Positions 1-12,632 of a DNA stretch of 64,000 nt are shown here, piece by piece (positions within the stretch are counted from its first letter, which is position 1; every line of letters begins with the position of its first letter). Source of the stretch: Ectobius pallidus (Eukaryota; Arthropoda; Insecta; Blattodea; Ectobiidae); NCBI GenBank assembly GCA_964059195.1, contig CAXKWD010000002.1, positions 54,090,923-54,154,922 of the forward strand, read 5' to 3'. Position numbers and translations under genes: made by a program. The notes beneath the pieces are model-generated. The model was not told the origin of the DNA. It searched no databases and saw nothing but the letters and a program-made list of their open reading frames with translations.

Positions 1-559
1 TTTCTCAATACATACAGTGTCTCCCAAATAATGTTTCTTCATAATGGCATTTGGCAGGGCAGACCACAGAAAACCAATATTATTATTAGAAGTGAACAGC
101 GCATGTCAAAACTCGGAAACAAAAAGCGATTACAGCGCTCGAAGGGGTCGGGCAGTTAAGTTGTAAGAATGAAAAATTTACGTGCCAGAACACATGTATG
201 AAAATGCAATCCAAATTCTGTAAAACCATAGCCCACTAGTAGCATTAGCGGGCTACGGTAATGACCATAGCCCACTAATACTAACAGACTATAGTGATAC
301 AAACAATATCTTTTAAAAGCATTGCCACAGAATGCACTAAATGATGAACACCTTAAACAAGAAAATAATAATAACTTGCAAACAATTTGCGTCAGATCTT
401 GTACAAACCGTAGTGTAGAATACCTTCTAGAATTTCTGCTACATACATGTCTCGGTGACTGCTGAAATATGTATTAGTTTAGATGATTTTATAAATAAAA
501 AAACAAACATACTTGATTATTGAATTATATTTATAATAACTGATTTTAAAAATATTACA

Positions 560-989
560 CTACCGTATCACTTCCTCAGTCATACACAGCAGTATGAACC
601 TACATTCTATTTTCACAAAAACTAGGCGAGGCTTCAGATCACTTCCCACATGTCTAGTATGGTTAACGAAATCTTTCTCCAGGAAGTGGATCACACAATT
701 AGCACAATTCACATTATTATCTAGATTGCACTGACGTTTCCACTGTTTCAGTTGGTTCACGTTTGATTTTTTGGGAAACCTGTAGAAATGTTTGTTTTTG
801 TAGTTCACGTTGGATTTCATACTGAAGTATTTACTTCCGCAGCCAGGGAACTTGCAGGAATATTTCACTCGTTTCTGAAACAAAGAATACGAACCATTAA
901 TCTAAATAATTCGTAGAACATGGAATAAATATTAATTCAGGATTGTTTTAAGTAGTTAATGTATTTTAACTTACCTTCGCTATTGACAT
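560..989 (-). CDS. THAP-type zinc-finger protein gene, two exons
   Basis: THAP domains are C2CH zinc-binding modules that bind DNA and occur in transcription regulators and in P-element-type transposases. Two exons read on the minus strand. Exon 1 is 989-975 (Met-Ser-Ile-Ala-Lys, then donor GTAAGT). Exon 2 begins at 874 after TTTGTTTCAG, in phase 0, and stays open to a TAG at 560, giving about 110 residues. Exon 2 shows the THAP pattern: a Cys-x4-Cys pair near residues 11-16, an FP pair (YRFPKK), a conserved Trp (QWKRQ), then Cys-x2-His (CVIH) and Phe in KDF. The usual AVPTIF box is not intact; the sequence diverges after LKP. A possible donor (ACG|GTAGTG, 564) overlaps the stop, so a longer product continuing past the left edge is possible. 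Domain call is firm; gene extent is not. Confidence 0.72.
975..989 (-). CDS. THAP gene coding exon 1 (MSIAK)
   Basis: Five codons ending AAG before GTAAGT. Phase 0 matches the acceptor at 874, and the joined N terminus is of the size usual before the first zinc cysteine of a THAP domain. Too short to detect without the exon 2 homology. Confidence 0.6.
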
Positions 990-1276
990 CTTTATAATAT
1001 GTTAATTATATCTCCTCCTTTTCCAAACACTAATGCATGTTGCACAAAAAAACCAGATATTACGCCTTTTCGTATATTGCTGTCATATGTTTCGAAACAA
1101 ACTTGCCGCCATGGCAACAGCGATCACAGTGCACCAACCGGTCGGGCAGTGAACTAATGAGCTGTTGCTATTCTTTCAATGTTACTTTCACCCCCGTGGG
1201 TCAGACTAGCTGTTGAAACTCCATCCCCCAAATGGCACATACTGCTTAGTGGGTGGGGGCAGGCCTACTGTATGCA

Positions 1277-1320
1277 GGGTGACCAGACATCCGGTAATCC
1301 TTTACTTTGCAGGTCCCGAG
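1277..1320 (+). repeat. Fragment of a hAT-MITE end
   Basis: The motif AGGGTGACCAGACATCCGG closely matches the left terminus of the complete MITE at 63433-63778 (AGGGTGGCCAGACATCCGG). Only one end is recognisable here; it stops at the TA microsatellite. Confidence 0.5.
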
Positions 1321-1322
1321 TC

Positions 1323-1324
<2 letters not shown>

Positions 1325-1358
<34 letters not shown>
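1325..1358. repeat. (TA)n microsatellite
   Basis: About 17 uninterrupted TA dinucleotides. Confidence 0.95.
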
Positions 1359-1360
<2 letters not shown>

Positions 1361-1707
1361 ATATTAGGTTAGGAACAATGATGTTACATTAGCTATGGCA
1401 GTTAGCATCGCCAACATAATGCAGAACCCATCAAATACAGCACTGCCATCCATTGCAAACATTCTGCTGTAAGATGGCACAACATTCACATTTTTGTCGT
1501 AAAACTCTGAGTCATTTGTAAGGTTTCTGGAAAACAGCTCACCTCGACTTCTCGAGGTATCACATGACAAAATTGTTTGTTGCTATTGGCTGCTTATTTT
1601 TAGCAGGGAAGTGAAGCTGTCTTCTTTAGTTTAGCTTTGTTATTTGTGTTAAGACAGTGCTCTTGTGAATTCTTGTTCAACAAGAATGGACTCAGGAAGG
1701 CTGAAGA

Positions 1708-1842
1708 ATGCCAAAACGTAAATGTCAGTATAACAAAGCTTTGGCAAATAAATTCACATTCAAGTGTGGAAGAAATCCACATAAAGCTGAATGCCTCATT
1801 TGTCCAGCGGGAACATATCTCTCTGTAGCCAGTTGCAGGCAA
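1708..1842 (+). pseudogene. N-terminal fragment of a ZBED/hAT-like protein
   Basis: The reading frame from an ATG at 1708 starts MPKRKCQYNKAL and continues with Cys-rich sequence (FKCGRNP, AECLICPAGTYLSVA). This resembles the N terminus of hAT-derived ZBED5/SCAND3-type proteins, which begin with MPKRK and carry a CxxC zinc ligand pair. Similarity stops near 1842, where the Penelope-like sequence begins on the other strand, so the fragment looks truncated by that insertion. The family name is inference from memory of these N termini. Confidence 0.35.
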
Positions 1843-1849
1843 TCAAAGA

Positions 1850-2560
1850 GGATAATTTGCTGCAAAATGTGCTCTTTACTGAGTTCTGCACTTCCGGGCT
1901 GTGTGGGTGTGATCTATAAGTGTCTTGTGATGACGTTTCGCCGCGAGCTGCGTCGGGCATCTTCAACGATGTGTGTAGCTGGTCAGCTTTCAACTGCTGG
2001 CGCTTCACTCTGTCCCGTTGATATTTATACTTCCTCATCACGCTCCGATTGGTCGGCGCTCTGCAGTTCCTTCTCCTTCTCTGAGTGGTCTGTGATTTGT
2101 GGGTTTGCATTTAGTTTTTGTGATGGCTGGAAACCAAGATTTGTGTACCCTTTGTAATTCTTCTTTTCTGTTGAAGTTATTTTTGTGTTTGTGGATTTCT
2201 ATGGCTTCCCGGTATAACCGGGGATAGTAATGTGATGTGGTGCTGAGGACTTCTGTTTCCTGGAAGCAGATGTCGTGGCCTGACTGCAGTGAGTGTTCTG
2301 CAACTGCAGATTTTTCTATGTTTCCCAGTCTACATTGACTATTGTGCTCCTTTAACATGGTGTTAATACTTCTTTTTGTGGTTCCAATGTAGACCTTTCC
2401 GCAGCTGCATGGTATCCTGTATATGCCTGCTGTTGAGAAGCCACTGATGAAGCCACCTTCCACACATGTGGCATGGTCAACTGACACTGCTGCAGAGTGT
2501 GGGGAGATGAACTGCTGAAGAGTCAAGGTGTTTTGTGAAGCAGTGCATTTCTGGGAATTT
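1850..2560 (-). mobile_element. 5'-truncated Penelope-like retroelement (GIY-YIG end)
   Basis: The minus-strand frame from 2526 to 2038 encodes a GIY-YIG endonuclease domain typical of the C terminus of Penelope-like elements. Visible are GIYRIPCSCGKVYIG, then TTKRSIN with the conserved Arg, and the EHNSQCRLG and SAVAEHSL stretches that are hallmarks of this group. The nuclease makes the target nick for reverse transcription. The upstream reverse transcriptase is missing, so this is a dead 5'-truncated copy. It sits between the last exon of the ligase gene and the THAP gene. Confidence 0.85.
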
Positions 2561-2595
2561 TGTGTGGAAGTACAGGGTGGTCATGTAGAATAAAA

Positions 2596-2601
2596 TTTAT
2601 T
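2596..2601 (-). terminator. Candidate poly(A) signal of the G2E3-like gene
   Basis: AATAAA on the minus strand about 240 nt downstream of the stop codon at 2838. It lies just before the Penelope-like sequence, which favours the 3' UTR ending here. Not proven. Confidence 0.35.
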
Positions 2602-2837
2602 TGATGGATTATGTGTTACTATGTGTTAGGGTTTACACATTATGGGTTTTAATCTGATATCAGTTTTTCACAAAAGTGGAATGAAACTTTATAATCATTC
2701 TGTATTTTGAATATGCTGGTAAATTTAGAGATGAAAAAAAAATCTTACCTAAATATAGCTGAACAAAGAAATATTTTATGTATTACCATCCTGTATGCAT
2801 CTTCTACGTGCAACAAAAGAGCCTAGATGATGTAATA

Positions 2838-3158
2838 CTAACCTGTGACGCTCATCATTCTGCTGTTCTGCTGAAGTTGTGGGTTCACGCGCTGTAACTG
2901 TCCTTGTGGCTGATGTATTATTCTCCGAGACTGCATTGGTAGTTGCTGTGACTGTCCTTGTGGCTGTTGCATCATTGGCTGAGACTGAGTTTGTGGTTGC
3001 TGCACCAATTGCTGTGGTTGCTGTACCAATTGCTGTGGCTGCATAGGAATCATTGTCTGGACAAATGGCTGGTATATCTGCATTGTATTCTCCATCCCCA
3101 TTAAGTAGTGAGGAGTTTGCTGCAGGATCCACGGACTGTTGGTATGAGAAGAAACACA
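2838..3158 (-). CDS. G2E3: G2E3-like last coding exon (Gln-rich C terminus)
   Basis: A pyrimidine-rich tract ending CTTTCTACAG precedes the exon at 3158. Phase 0 leads into a Gln-rich frame (QQLVQQPQQL, MMQQPQGQ) of 106 residues ending in TAG at 2838. A second acceptor 23 nt further in (ACCAACAG at 3136) would put translation in another open frame, rich in Ala/Thr, that stays open to 2776. I prefer the first because its polypyrimidine tract is better and its composition matches the preceding exons. Confidence 0.72.
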   Translation of the reverse strand, partial: CVSSHTNSPWILQQTPHYLMGMENTMQIYQPFVQTMIPMQPQQLVQQPQQLVQQPQTQSQPMMQQPQGQSQQLPMQSRRIIHQPQGQLQRVNPQLQQNSRMMSVTG

Positions 3159-6100
3159 CTGTAGAAAGGAGAAACAGACAAGACAACCCTGTGTAGTCAA
3201 ATCACTTCTCCTTTCACAGGGTAATACAAAAAACATCATGCAGACATATACATATACATATACTATCCGCGCACGATTTCTTGGGCGCTTGGCTCCCTAG
3301 TCCTCATTCGGTAGGTTTTGTTCAACTTCGTAGGTAAAGCTGACAACATTGAAACACGAAGTACGCTATACACCCTGACATCTAGTGGCTTCAATACTAA
3401 GCTTTCATTCTGTCTCAGGATTCTTATTTATTTATTGACATTATCTTTTCTGACGCATGGAGTTATGGGGAAAAATACAATCTTTCGAACTGCTGATTTC
3501 ACAAACACTTCATTGTACATCCAACACTTTCCTCACCTCTTTAAGAATTCTGTATGTGCTAATTTCTGACGATCCCGTAAACTCTGATGGCAATTTCATG
3601 GACTGAAAGTTGAGCGAACTTTTCACAATTTCTATTAAATACATTTAAAATTAGGCATATAGCTTTCACCACTTTTAGATGCCTTACCTCTCTTACGTTT
3701 TACAACACGAAATGGTGAAGCATGTTCTGCTAAGACTCTTCTTTATCCTTAAAATTAGTCATCCAGTGTAAAAATATTGAGCCTATATTATGTATAATAT
3801 TTTTATTTGATAACCAAATGCTTATGACGTGTAATTAATTGTTCTGCAATACCGTCACCACGTTATATTATTCGACTGCATTAAAATCGTTGTATATTAA
3901 AGTCACTACATAAAATACCATACGCGCGATTCTGTTGAAACGTTATTTCTTTGGTTGACAACACTGCAGAAAGACTGGTGGACTAGCTATGTTTTGTTCC
4001 CCCGACCCTCACTTCCCCTTAAATCCAGCACCCAACAAGTGGCGCGCGGGTAGTACACATATTCTACTATGCATGCAAATCTAAGTGTGATAAGGTAGCA
4101 TAAAGCTAAACATGTTGACTATCAGCAATAAATATATTAAACACATACTTGGTTTGCCTTATTTAGCACTCGGAAAAATACAGCATTAATGAATAAAATA
4201 TTTAAATAGAAAATATGGGTCTGTATTTTAGACATGCCTTTGACTTAACTAGAAAGTGTAAGCGGGAAGAGTAAAAAAGCACTATTTTACTTTTATCATG
4301 GAAAACACTGCTTAACTTTACTGTTGCAATAGATAATGAGGTAATAGGATTTACAAAACTCATAGGAGGCATATTTCTTGAAAAAGGAGCCAATTTTTAA
4401 GTATAATTCGTCAATAGTCAAACCTGCCTAGACAGCCACCTTCATTTAGCAGTGACCTCAACAAGTTAAATGACTGTTTTTTTCTGTGGAATCAATTAAT
4501 TTTCTCACAAACGCTGTGTTAATATCCCCTCCCTTTAATGACCACCACACACTAAGGCCAGCGGCCACATAAATTTAGGAAAATAACCTGGATTAAACGG
4601 CCATTCATAGTAACTATGAATACTCTGTTCACCCTTGAAACCGTCACAGAGGATTGCCAATGATTTTTGGAAGTCAAAAACCCGTTAACATCCCCATTTG
4701 GCCAAATGGCATATTTACTATTAGCAAGACAGTATTCAATTGAGAAAATAATTCAAGATGGCCAGTATAAAATAAAGGCTGCTGAGCTGATGGTTTTGAT
4801 TATATATATTATTGATAGAGTTCAATAATCCTATTGTGTATCATGCATTTTAATACTGATTGGTAGTACAGTCGAGTACACGGAAACTTTCCAAAAATTC
4901 TGGATCTTCTAGTGTGTATCTTTATTTACAGTTGGCATTGAATCTCCATATCATCTGAACAACGTTCAGACCTAGGTGAGCCGTGAAATGGGAGTGGAGT
5001 ATGGAAAGGTTTTATTTGAGTGGGTAGAAGGCATGCCTTACAACATATGACCACACCAGTGCCTGAATGAGCCTGACTCGTATTGGTGTCATGTCAAAAT
5101 TCTGGCACTCAAACATCACCTATGAACAGGTCAGTTTAAGATTCAGGAGCAAAGGAGTGAGGGGAATAATGCAAACATAAGTGGAGGGTTAGCCTCTGCT
5201 GCATATCCATCAAGGCAAAATAAACAATATGTGCAGGGGGGGGGGGAACTGGGCCTGGCTGAGCCGATTATGTAGTCCCTTACCAACATAACACTGCACA
5301 TTATATTGGAAAGATTCCGTCCACTTGACTGCACACTAAAGCATGTGACATAAGCAAAATAGACCTACCATGGCATTCTGCTGATCAGGTTCTTGTGGTA
5401 CAAGCAATAATGACGGCTGGTTCACAGTTTGTTCACCCTACAACATTAAAATAAAATATTAGAATCAATTCACTATTTGAGGAGCGTCAAATGAAAACAT
5501 GGTTAGTCCATGAAACATTATTTTTCAGGAATGACAAGAAACTGTTTGTGGCCAAACTACTAAACAAACATTCACATTCTTTATGTGATTAGAATAAGTC
5601 ACATACCATGTTTGCAAATTCATTCTTTTTGTATACATCTTTTATTGAAGTTGGAAGTTTCAAAAGTAATGAACTTCTCTTGATTTCAATATAAATATTA
5701 GATGGAAATTTACAGTGAAGTGTTGATATCTGTAGCAAGATTGAGATCGGAAATATACACACTAAACTTCACTAAAAGGTATATTTACCCAGGATGATCA
5801 TTTCAACGGGTCTTCCCGCCATCATCAGCTGATTCCGACTGATTCGGAATCAGCTGATGATGGCGGGAAGACCCGTTGAAATGATCATCCTGGGTAAATA
5901 TACCTTTTAGTGAGGTTTAGTGTGTATATTTCCGATCTCAATCTTGCTACAGAGTTCTCTTGATTTGTTCGGAAAATATAATAGACAGGCCAAACATCTG
6001 TCTACAGGCAAAAATGAATGCCCCCGCACTGGAAACGCCATACACACCTCCTTCATTGAATCTGGGGTTTCTTTAAAAGCCAGAACAAAAATGCAAGAAT

Positions 6101-9100
6101 AACTTGAGCATTCCTATTTTGCACCGCGCATCCATAGCAAAAAAGCCGTAAAGGTGTTATTTTTGTTAAAAATTACACTGACTTATGGCTGGTTTCTATA
6201 AACTCGCGAATTACCTATGGGTAAATTATCCAATGGACAGAATTCACACAAAAATAACACCACACAAACACAAATAATTTAAAGATAGCAATCACATACA
6301 CTTGTGGCGAGTTTCTAGATAAATGTCCTCTGGGTAAATATGAAAATGAGAGAAAAAATGTTCCTACAAACTCGGGCTAGATCTTTCCAAGGGTAAATCG
6401 TCAGGTTAATTTATCCTTTCATGGATGGCTGGATAAAATTTAACATTTCATAGGATCAATAATAATATTTAAACAATGAGAATCAAAGCCTTCTGAATTA
6501 AATTAACTGTACAACTCCAAGTCCTTGCTCATTATATCATTGTAGGTTAAATGGAACTAATTTGTCCATGGATAATTTACCCATAGGTAATTCACTAGTT
6601 TGTAGAAACCGGGCATTAGATAATTAATGAACCAATGCAAAAGCCACATCAACTGCTCCTCCCCAGCCTGATTTTCTGTCCAACAGAAGAAATGAGGCTA
6701 TTGTCTACGTCAACAATAGACGTCTCAGTGTTCACCACACCACCTGTTTCACCATATTTTAGGTTCAATTTTGGTGGTGAAAGATTACATTTTGAAATGA
6801 AAATGTTTTATACTATCATATGAAGAGTCCACTGCAAAAGGGGGGAATGTCAAAATTTTGTGAAAACTGAGATAAATGTGTATTATGATAGACCAAATGG
6901 AGTAGAATAACATAGCCTTAAATGCATTACAAAGAAGATGATAGTCTCTCACAGACAGAAGTTTAAAGTTTTGACTCCTACACAAGAAGGGGGAATGTCA
7001 TAGGAAAACAGAGCAAGAAAGGGGAATGTCATGTGTTTGCTGCATTGCATTAGGTAATTGACCATTCATTGTTGTGGCTTCAATGATTAATGCCGACTTT
7101 TTCTTTGTCATAATATAGTAATTAATAACATGGCACTCATTAACCAAAGATATCCAGCTGAATTGCCAGAACACTGAATAGCAGTATTTGAGAGTGCTCG
7201 CATGAAGCCATCTCCTTACCATGTCGTACATGTAGATCAAGCTAACTGGACATTGTACTTGACTCCGATGTTCAGCAAGACCTGTCCGATGGCAACAAGA
7301 CCTATTACTGAAATTGTCTTTTCATTCAACCATCCTCGTCTGGTGGAGCACAGATCTTCATGGAATGGACTATGGGAAACTTCAGTCATGGTTCCCATTA
7401 ACAGCCCACTGACACAAGAGAAGAATATTCAACTACAGAGTGGAGAGTTTGTGCTGCCTGATAAGCTTTATCACTTTACTGCACTTAAATTTTAGTGATT
7501 CCATGAACAGCTCATAAGCAGTGATAACATTACTTACAGTATTTCTGTTTCAGATTTGTTGCAAATTTCATGGGAAAAGTTCAGTGATTTGCAACAACTA
7601 AAGTAGTTCTGTAGTCCAGAAGCAAGAGAATATTACAATGCACTACCTCATAGGAAGAAGCCTGAGAAATGAACATGCTGTAGAAGTTCAGTCACCTGAC
7701 ATTCCCCCTTTTTGTAATTTATTTTTGTACATCAGTTAACAAAAAAATTATTTTGATAATGAAGACGGAGTATAAAGTGCTTCGTTTTGTTAAGAATCAA
7801 TAAAGAAATGTGTGTTCAGTTATGTGAAAAAAAATGAACCACTTCTTTTTGTTTAATATAGTGTGGTATGGTTTTAAAGTTTAAAATTCATTTTACGCAA
7901 AACGAAAATAAAGTGACATTCCCCCCTTTTGCAGTGGACTCTTCATATAGTACACCTCAGAGAGTGTGAATCCGCTTCAAACTAAATTATGATCAGAGAT
8001 GAACAAATCACGGTGTTGAATTGACGCTCATTTGTTCTGGGATATTAAAAGGGACATGCTTCCAAATCTTATAACAGTAACTAGACTTAATTCTATATTA
8101 AGTCTATTTAGGATCAGAGACATGTAGTTTAACATTGTACAGATAATATAATTTAATTAAGAACTTCTGAAACTATCCACAAAATTCAAAGCACTAAAAC
8201 AAAGGATTCTGACATAATATACGAGGCATGTTTTTTAAGTAAGTACCGTTTTGGAATTAAAAAAATACGTGCAAAGATATCGCAATAATTTTATTTTTAC
8301 ATGAAAGCCTGTACCTTAATCTACTTTTCTACATAATTTCCATGAATATTGAGGCACTTGTCATAACGTGGCACCAGTTTTTGAATACCCTCCTCATAAA
8401 ATTCTGCCGCCTGACTTGTTAACCACTGTATCACAACTGTTTTGACTTCGTTATCGTCTTGAAGACGCTGACCACCCAGGTGTTTCTTCAAGTGCAGGAA
8501 CAAATGGTAGTCGCTGGGCGCCAGATCAGGGCTGTATGGAGGATGATCTAGAGTTTCCCATTTAAAAGATTTGATGAGATCTTTGGTCCGATTAGCCACA
8601 TGTGGACGGGCATTGTCATGCAGCAAAACGATACCCTTACTCAACTTGCCACGTCTTTTGTTCTGGATTGCACGACGCAGATTGTTCAATGTCTCACAAT
8701 AAGACGCTGCATTGATTGTCTCATTACGAGGCAGAAACTCCACTAGCAATACTCCTTTTTTGTCCCAAAAACTGTGCACATGATTTTCCGGGCAGAAATT
8801 GTTTGCTTAAACTTCACTCTTTTGGGTGATGATGAATGTCGCCATTCCATGGATTGTTGTTTTGATTCTGGTGTGACGTAGGCCACCCATGTTTCGTCAC
8901 CAGTAACAATTTGGTCTAAAAAATCTTCACCTTCATTGTGGTACCGCTCAAGGAAAGTCAATGCACTGCCACAACGTTGGGTTTTGTGCAAATCCGTCAA
9001 CATTTTTGGAACCCAACGTGAACACAATTTCCGGTAATTCAAGTTCTCGGTCACAATGCGATACAAAACACTACGAGAATATTGAGGAAACCAGTCGCAC

Positions 9101-12100
9101 ATTGATGAAATTGTAAAGCGTCTGTTTTCTCTCAACTTTTCTTCCACTTTCTGCACCAAATCTTCATTAAAGACCGAAGGACGCCCACTCCGTTCTTCAT
9201 CATGCACATTTGTGCGGCCATCTTTAAATGCTCTCACCCATTTCCTTACCATTCCATCACTCATAATGTTTTGTCCGTAAACTTCACAGATCTCACGATG
9301 AATATCGATCGGTTTTACGCCTTTAGCACTAAGAAATCGTATAACAGCCCGTACTTCACAATCGGCGGGACTCACGATTGTCGGAGGCATCTTAAACACT
9401 CAGTAAACAACGTATACAATGAAGAATCAGACTGTAATGGCGTCAGTGCGTAGACAAGAGATGTAGGTAACCAGCGCGCATGCGCGGAACGCCGACCGTA
9501 GCGCTGCGGCGGCGGAATCGCAAATCGGTACTTACTTAAAAAACACGCCTCGTACCTTACAGAAAAATCTGTCAAGTGTTGAACTTCTCTGGGAAGTTGA
9601 TCACAACTATTTTTCATGTAAAAGGGAGAATGAAACGATTAGTGCAAGGGTGAGTGAAAATGTAACAATGTAGGATTTCCTCGTTCAACTACCAGGTTAG
9701 GAACATTTTTTCTGCAAGCACTATGCAACTGAGTTTCTACAGGCTTCTTATCATGTGGATACAATGAGTGGGGAGTCCGCTTGTTCTTTATGCATACAAC
9801 TGCAAGTAGAAAATTAAATTTGTGAGTAAGAAGCTCATACTCTTATTAAAGCATAAAAGCCAATGTGTTCAACATGCGGAAGACAGGAAGATGGAGCATA
9901 TGGAAAGCTGAGGCCCCAGTTGTAAATTTCAGATGACAATTAAAATACATGTTGAACGCCGTTGAGCTCGATGAATGTAATAAAATAAATAAGATACCAT
10001 TTGCTCAACTAAAATATATTTTATGATCTGTTGGCAAGGCCTTTCAGTGTATCTACACCATCTTCAGGGCATCTTTTGCTGGCTTGGAGCTTCAATAATT
10101 AAATAAAAACTGCATTTCGTCACCTTTATAAAATAAGATAAAATGCATAAAATCTCACAGCATCACTGTCACCGAACTATCTTCTGCGGCTTCCTCGCCG
10201 TGTCTTATTTTATAAAGGTGATGAAATGCAGTTTTTCTTTAATTATTGAAGCTCCAAGCCAGCAAAAGATGCCCTGAAGATGGTGTAGAGACGTCGAAAG
10301 GCCTTGGCAACAGATCACAAAATATATTTTAGCTGAGCTAATGGTATCTTATTAATTTTACTACATTCAGATGACAACTTAACTTTTACGTGAAATCACA
10401 TTTTTTAAATAAATGTAATAAGTTTTAACAACTTCCTGTTAGTGAAATTTTAAAATTATGCTGCATGCTAAGAGGTTATTTTTGAAGTTGGTGTAATTCA
10501 ATCATTTAATACGCTATATCTTGTTAAACTTGTCTAACTAAACAGTTCACTTCTATTGAAAGACAGAGTTAAAGGAATGTATGGGTGAAACTAACTGCTA
10601 CTTTTCAGGGTTGCACCACGGGTTACTATGTCTACTAGTTACAATTTGGTCATTCTTAGACCGGAAGCTAGTGGTTGAGGTACTGGAGTGATATTTTTAT
10701 CTCGACATGCCAAAAGAAAAAATAAGTAAAACAGTGTGTTTCGAAGTATAGTGACTGTAATGCAGTATTGACTGATAAAGTTTAAATGATAATGTGCAAG
10801 GAGATTGACAAGTAAAGGTCATTTTTAAGTCATTCTTTTTCAGTTTAGGTAACTTTTAATAAATTTTGAAGTCATAAAGTCATCATTTTAAGGTCAATAA
10901 TATTCTTTAGGTCATTAAAATCCGGTCCCTAGTTATAGCCTACTCCATTTTTTATAATACTATTTCTAAATTACCTTTGATTCAAACTTCCTATATTTAC
11001 TGTTTTAGCTGCATGCTACCATTACCTTTTAAGTTACTTTAAGCACTGTGCCTAATATTACGACCAGGGCCTAGATTTTGTTGACATACCTTTTTTTCTG
11101 GATCATGGAAGTTGCCCACTAGTGTAGATATTCTGCTCATGACTCCAAGATTATAAAAATGGTAATGGGTCATTTTTAGAATATTCAAAGTTATTATTTG
11201 GTCATTTTACGGTCATTAGGTAGTGCTTAAAGTAACTTAAAAGGAAATGGTAGCATGCAGCCAATACAGTAAATATAGGAAGTTTGAATCAAAGGTAATT
11301 TAGAAATAGTTATAATAGTCACATTTCATACTTTTAGGTTATTTTAAAAATACAATCATTATTTTGTGTTGTTCCTTGCATTATATAGTCTTAAATTGAA
11401 TATTATCATAACTCCAAATAAGCATAAATAAATAGTTCGTTTTATAATTATAATCTGGATGAAGAAAGATGGATCTGCTGTTTGCATTTAATTATATTAT
11501 GCATCAAATAACTAATTACAATTACACTGGATCAACATCATGAATATAGAATGGACACAAATCTGATGAATAAATTAACATTTTTACACAATTTTTTGGA
11601 TCATTTTGTTGTATTTCTGCAGTCATTTTATAGCTCATTTTTTAAGTAATTTTAGCTCATCAAAATCCGGGCCCTGCTTAAGACTTATGAGTGATTTCTA
11701 TTAAATTTATTGTTTGTCAGTTTACTAATAATATTAAGAATACTTACTATAGTTAGCGTTATTAACTCATGAATCATAATATTAAGTAGTACTCACAAAT
11801 ACACTCTAATATAATACAGGACGCTCATGCTTTCAGCGGGGGAACGCTACACTAACACTGCCAATGGATGGACCCACAGTACCCTGATATCTTCCCACTT
11901 AGAATGGAATCATAGGTTGAATATATGTGTATTTGGAAAAATGTTTTGATGAACGACGGTAATGAAAAAAGATACTGTTACTCCGCACTGAACAGTATAG
12001 TAGAAATTTTTAAGAAGTCTCATTCACTGGTACCAAAGCAATTAAATTTGAATGTGGGAAGATACAGAATTATAACTACAACATTCAAAGAAAAAAGAAA

Positions 12101-12580
12101 ACTCCTGTTATACTCAGTAGCTCAGTGGTTAGCGAGCTCAACTATAGACCAGAGGGTTCCGAGTTCAAATCCTGATGCGCTAACTTTTTGTTTGTTTTGT
12201 TTCTTGTTTCGATTTTTGCTTCATCATTTTAGAATGTATATACAGTGTTTAATTTTAAAATAATTTGATAGTCTAAATAATTTTTAAATTTCACTGCCTT
12301 GCATGTTTTATGAAATATTAGACTACATGGTACAATGCATAATTTATAAAAAAATATTTACAATCACTATCAATAGCCAAACCATTAACGCTTCCAATAA
12401 AGATTACCCTCAGGAGCAAAACTACTTTCATCCGATCTTGAAATTACAAAAACGTTTACCTTGTAACTAATTATTATAGAGTCTCATTCCTCTGACGTTT
12501 ACAGATTATGGTATTTTAAAACCTGTGCCTATTGTTCCAGTAGGTCTGTTATCTGTTCATACGGTCTAGACTTGGCTGCA

Positions 12581-12632
<52 letters not shown>

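Noticed and set aside
1179..1367. Plus-strand 62-codon frame ending in Tyr-Ile repeats
   Set aside because: Runs into the TA microsatellite and repeat fragment; no family resemblance.
2776..3186. Ala/Thr-rich frame as the main last exon of the ligase
   Set aside because: Needs a weaker acceptor 23 nt inside; kept only as a possible alternative product.
9202..9617. Frames antisense to or upstream of the mariner transposase
   Set aside because: Shadows of the transposase and of its 5' TIR region.
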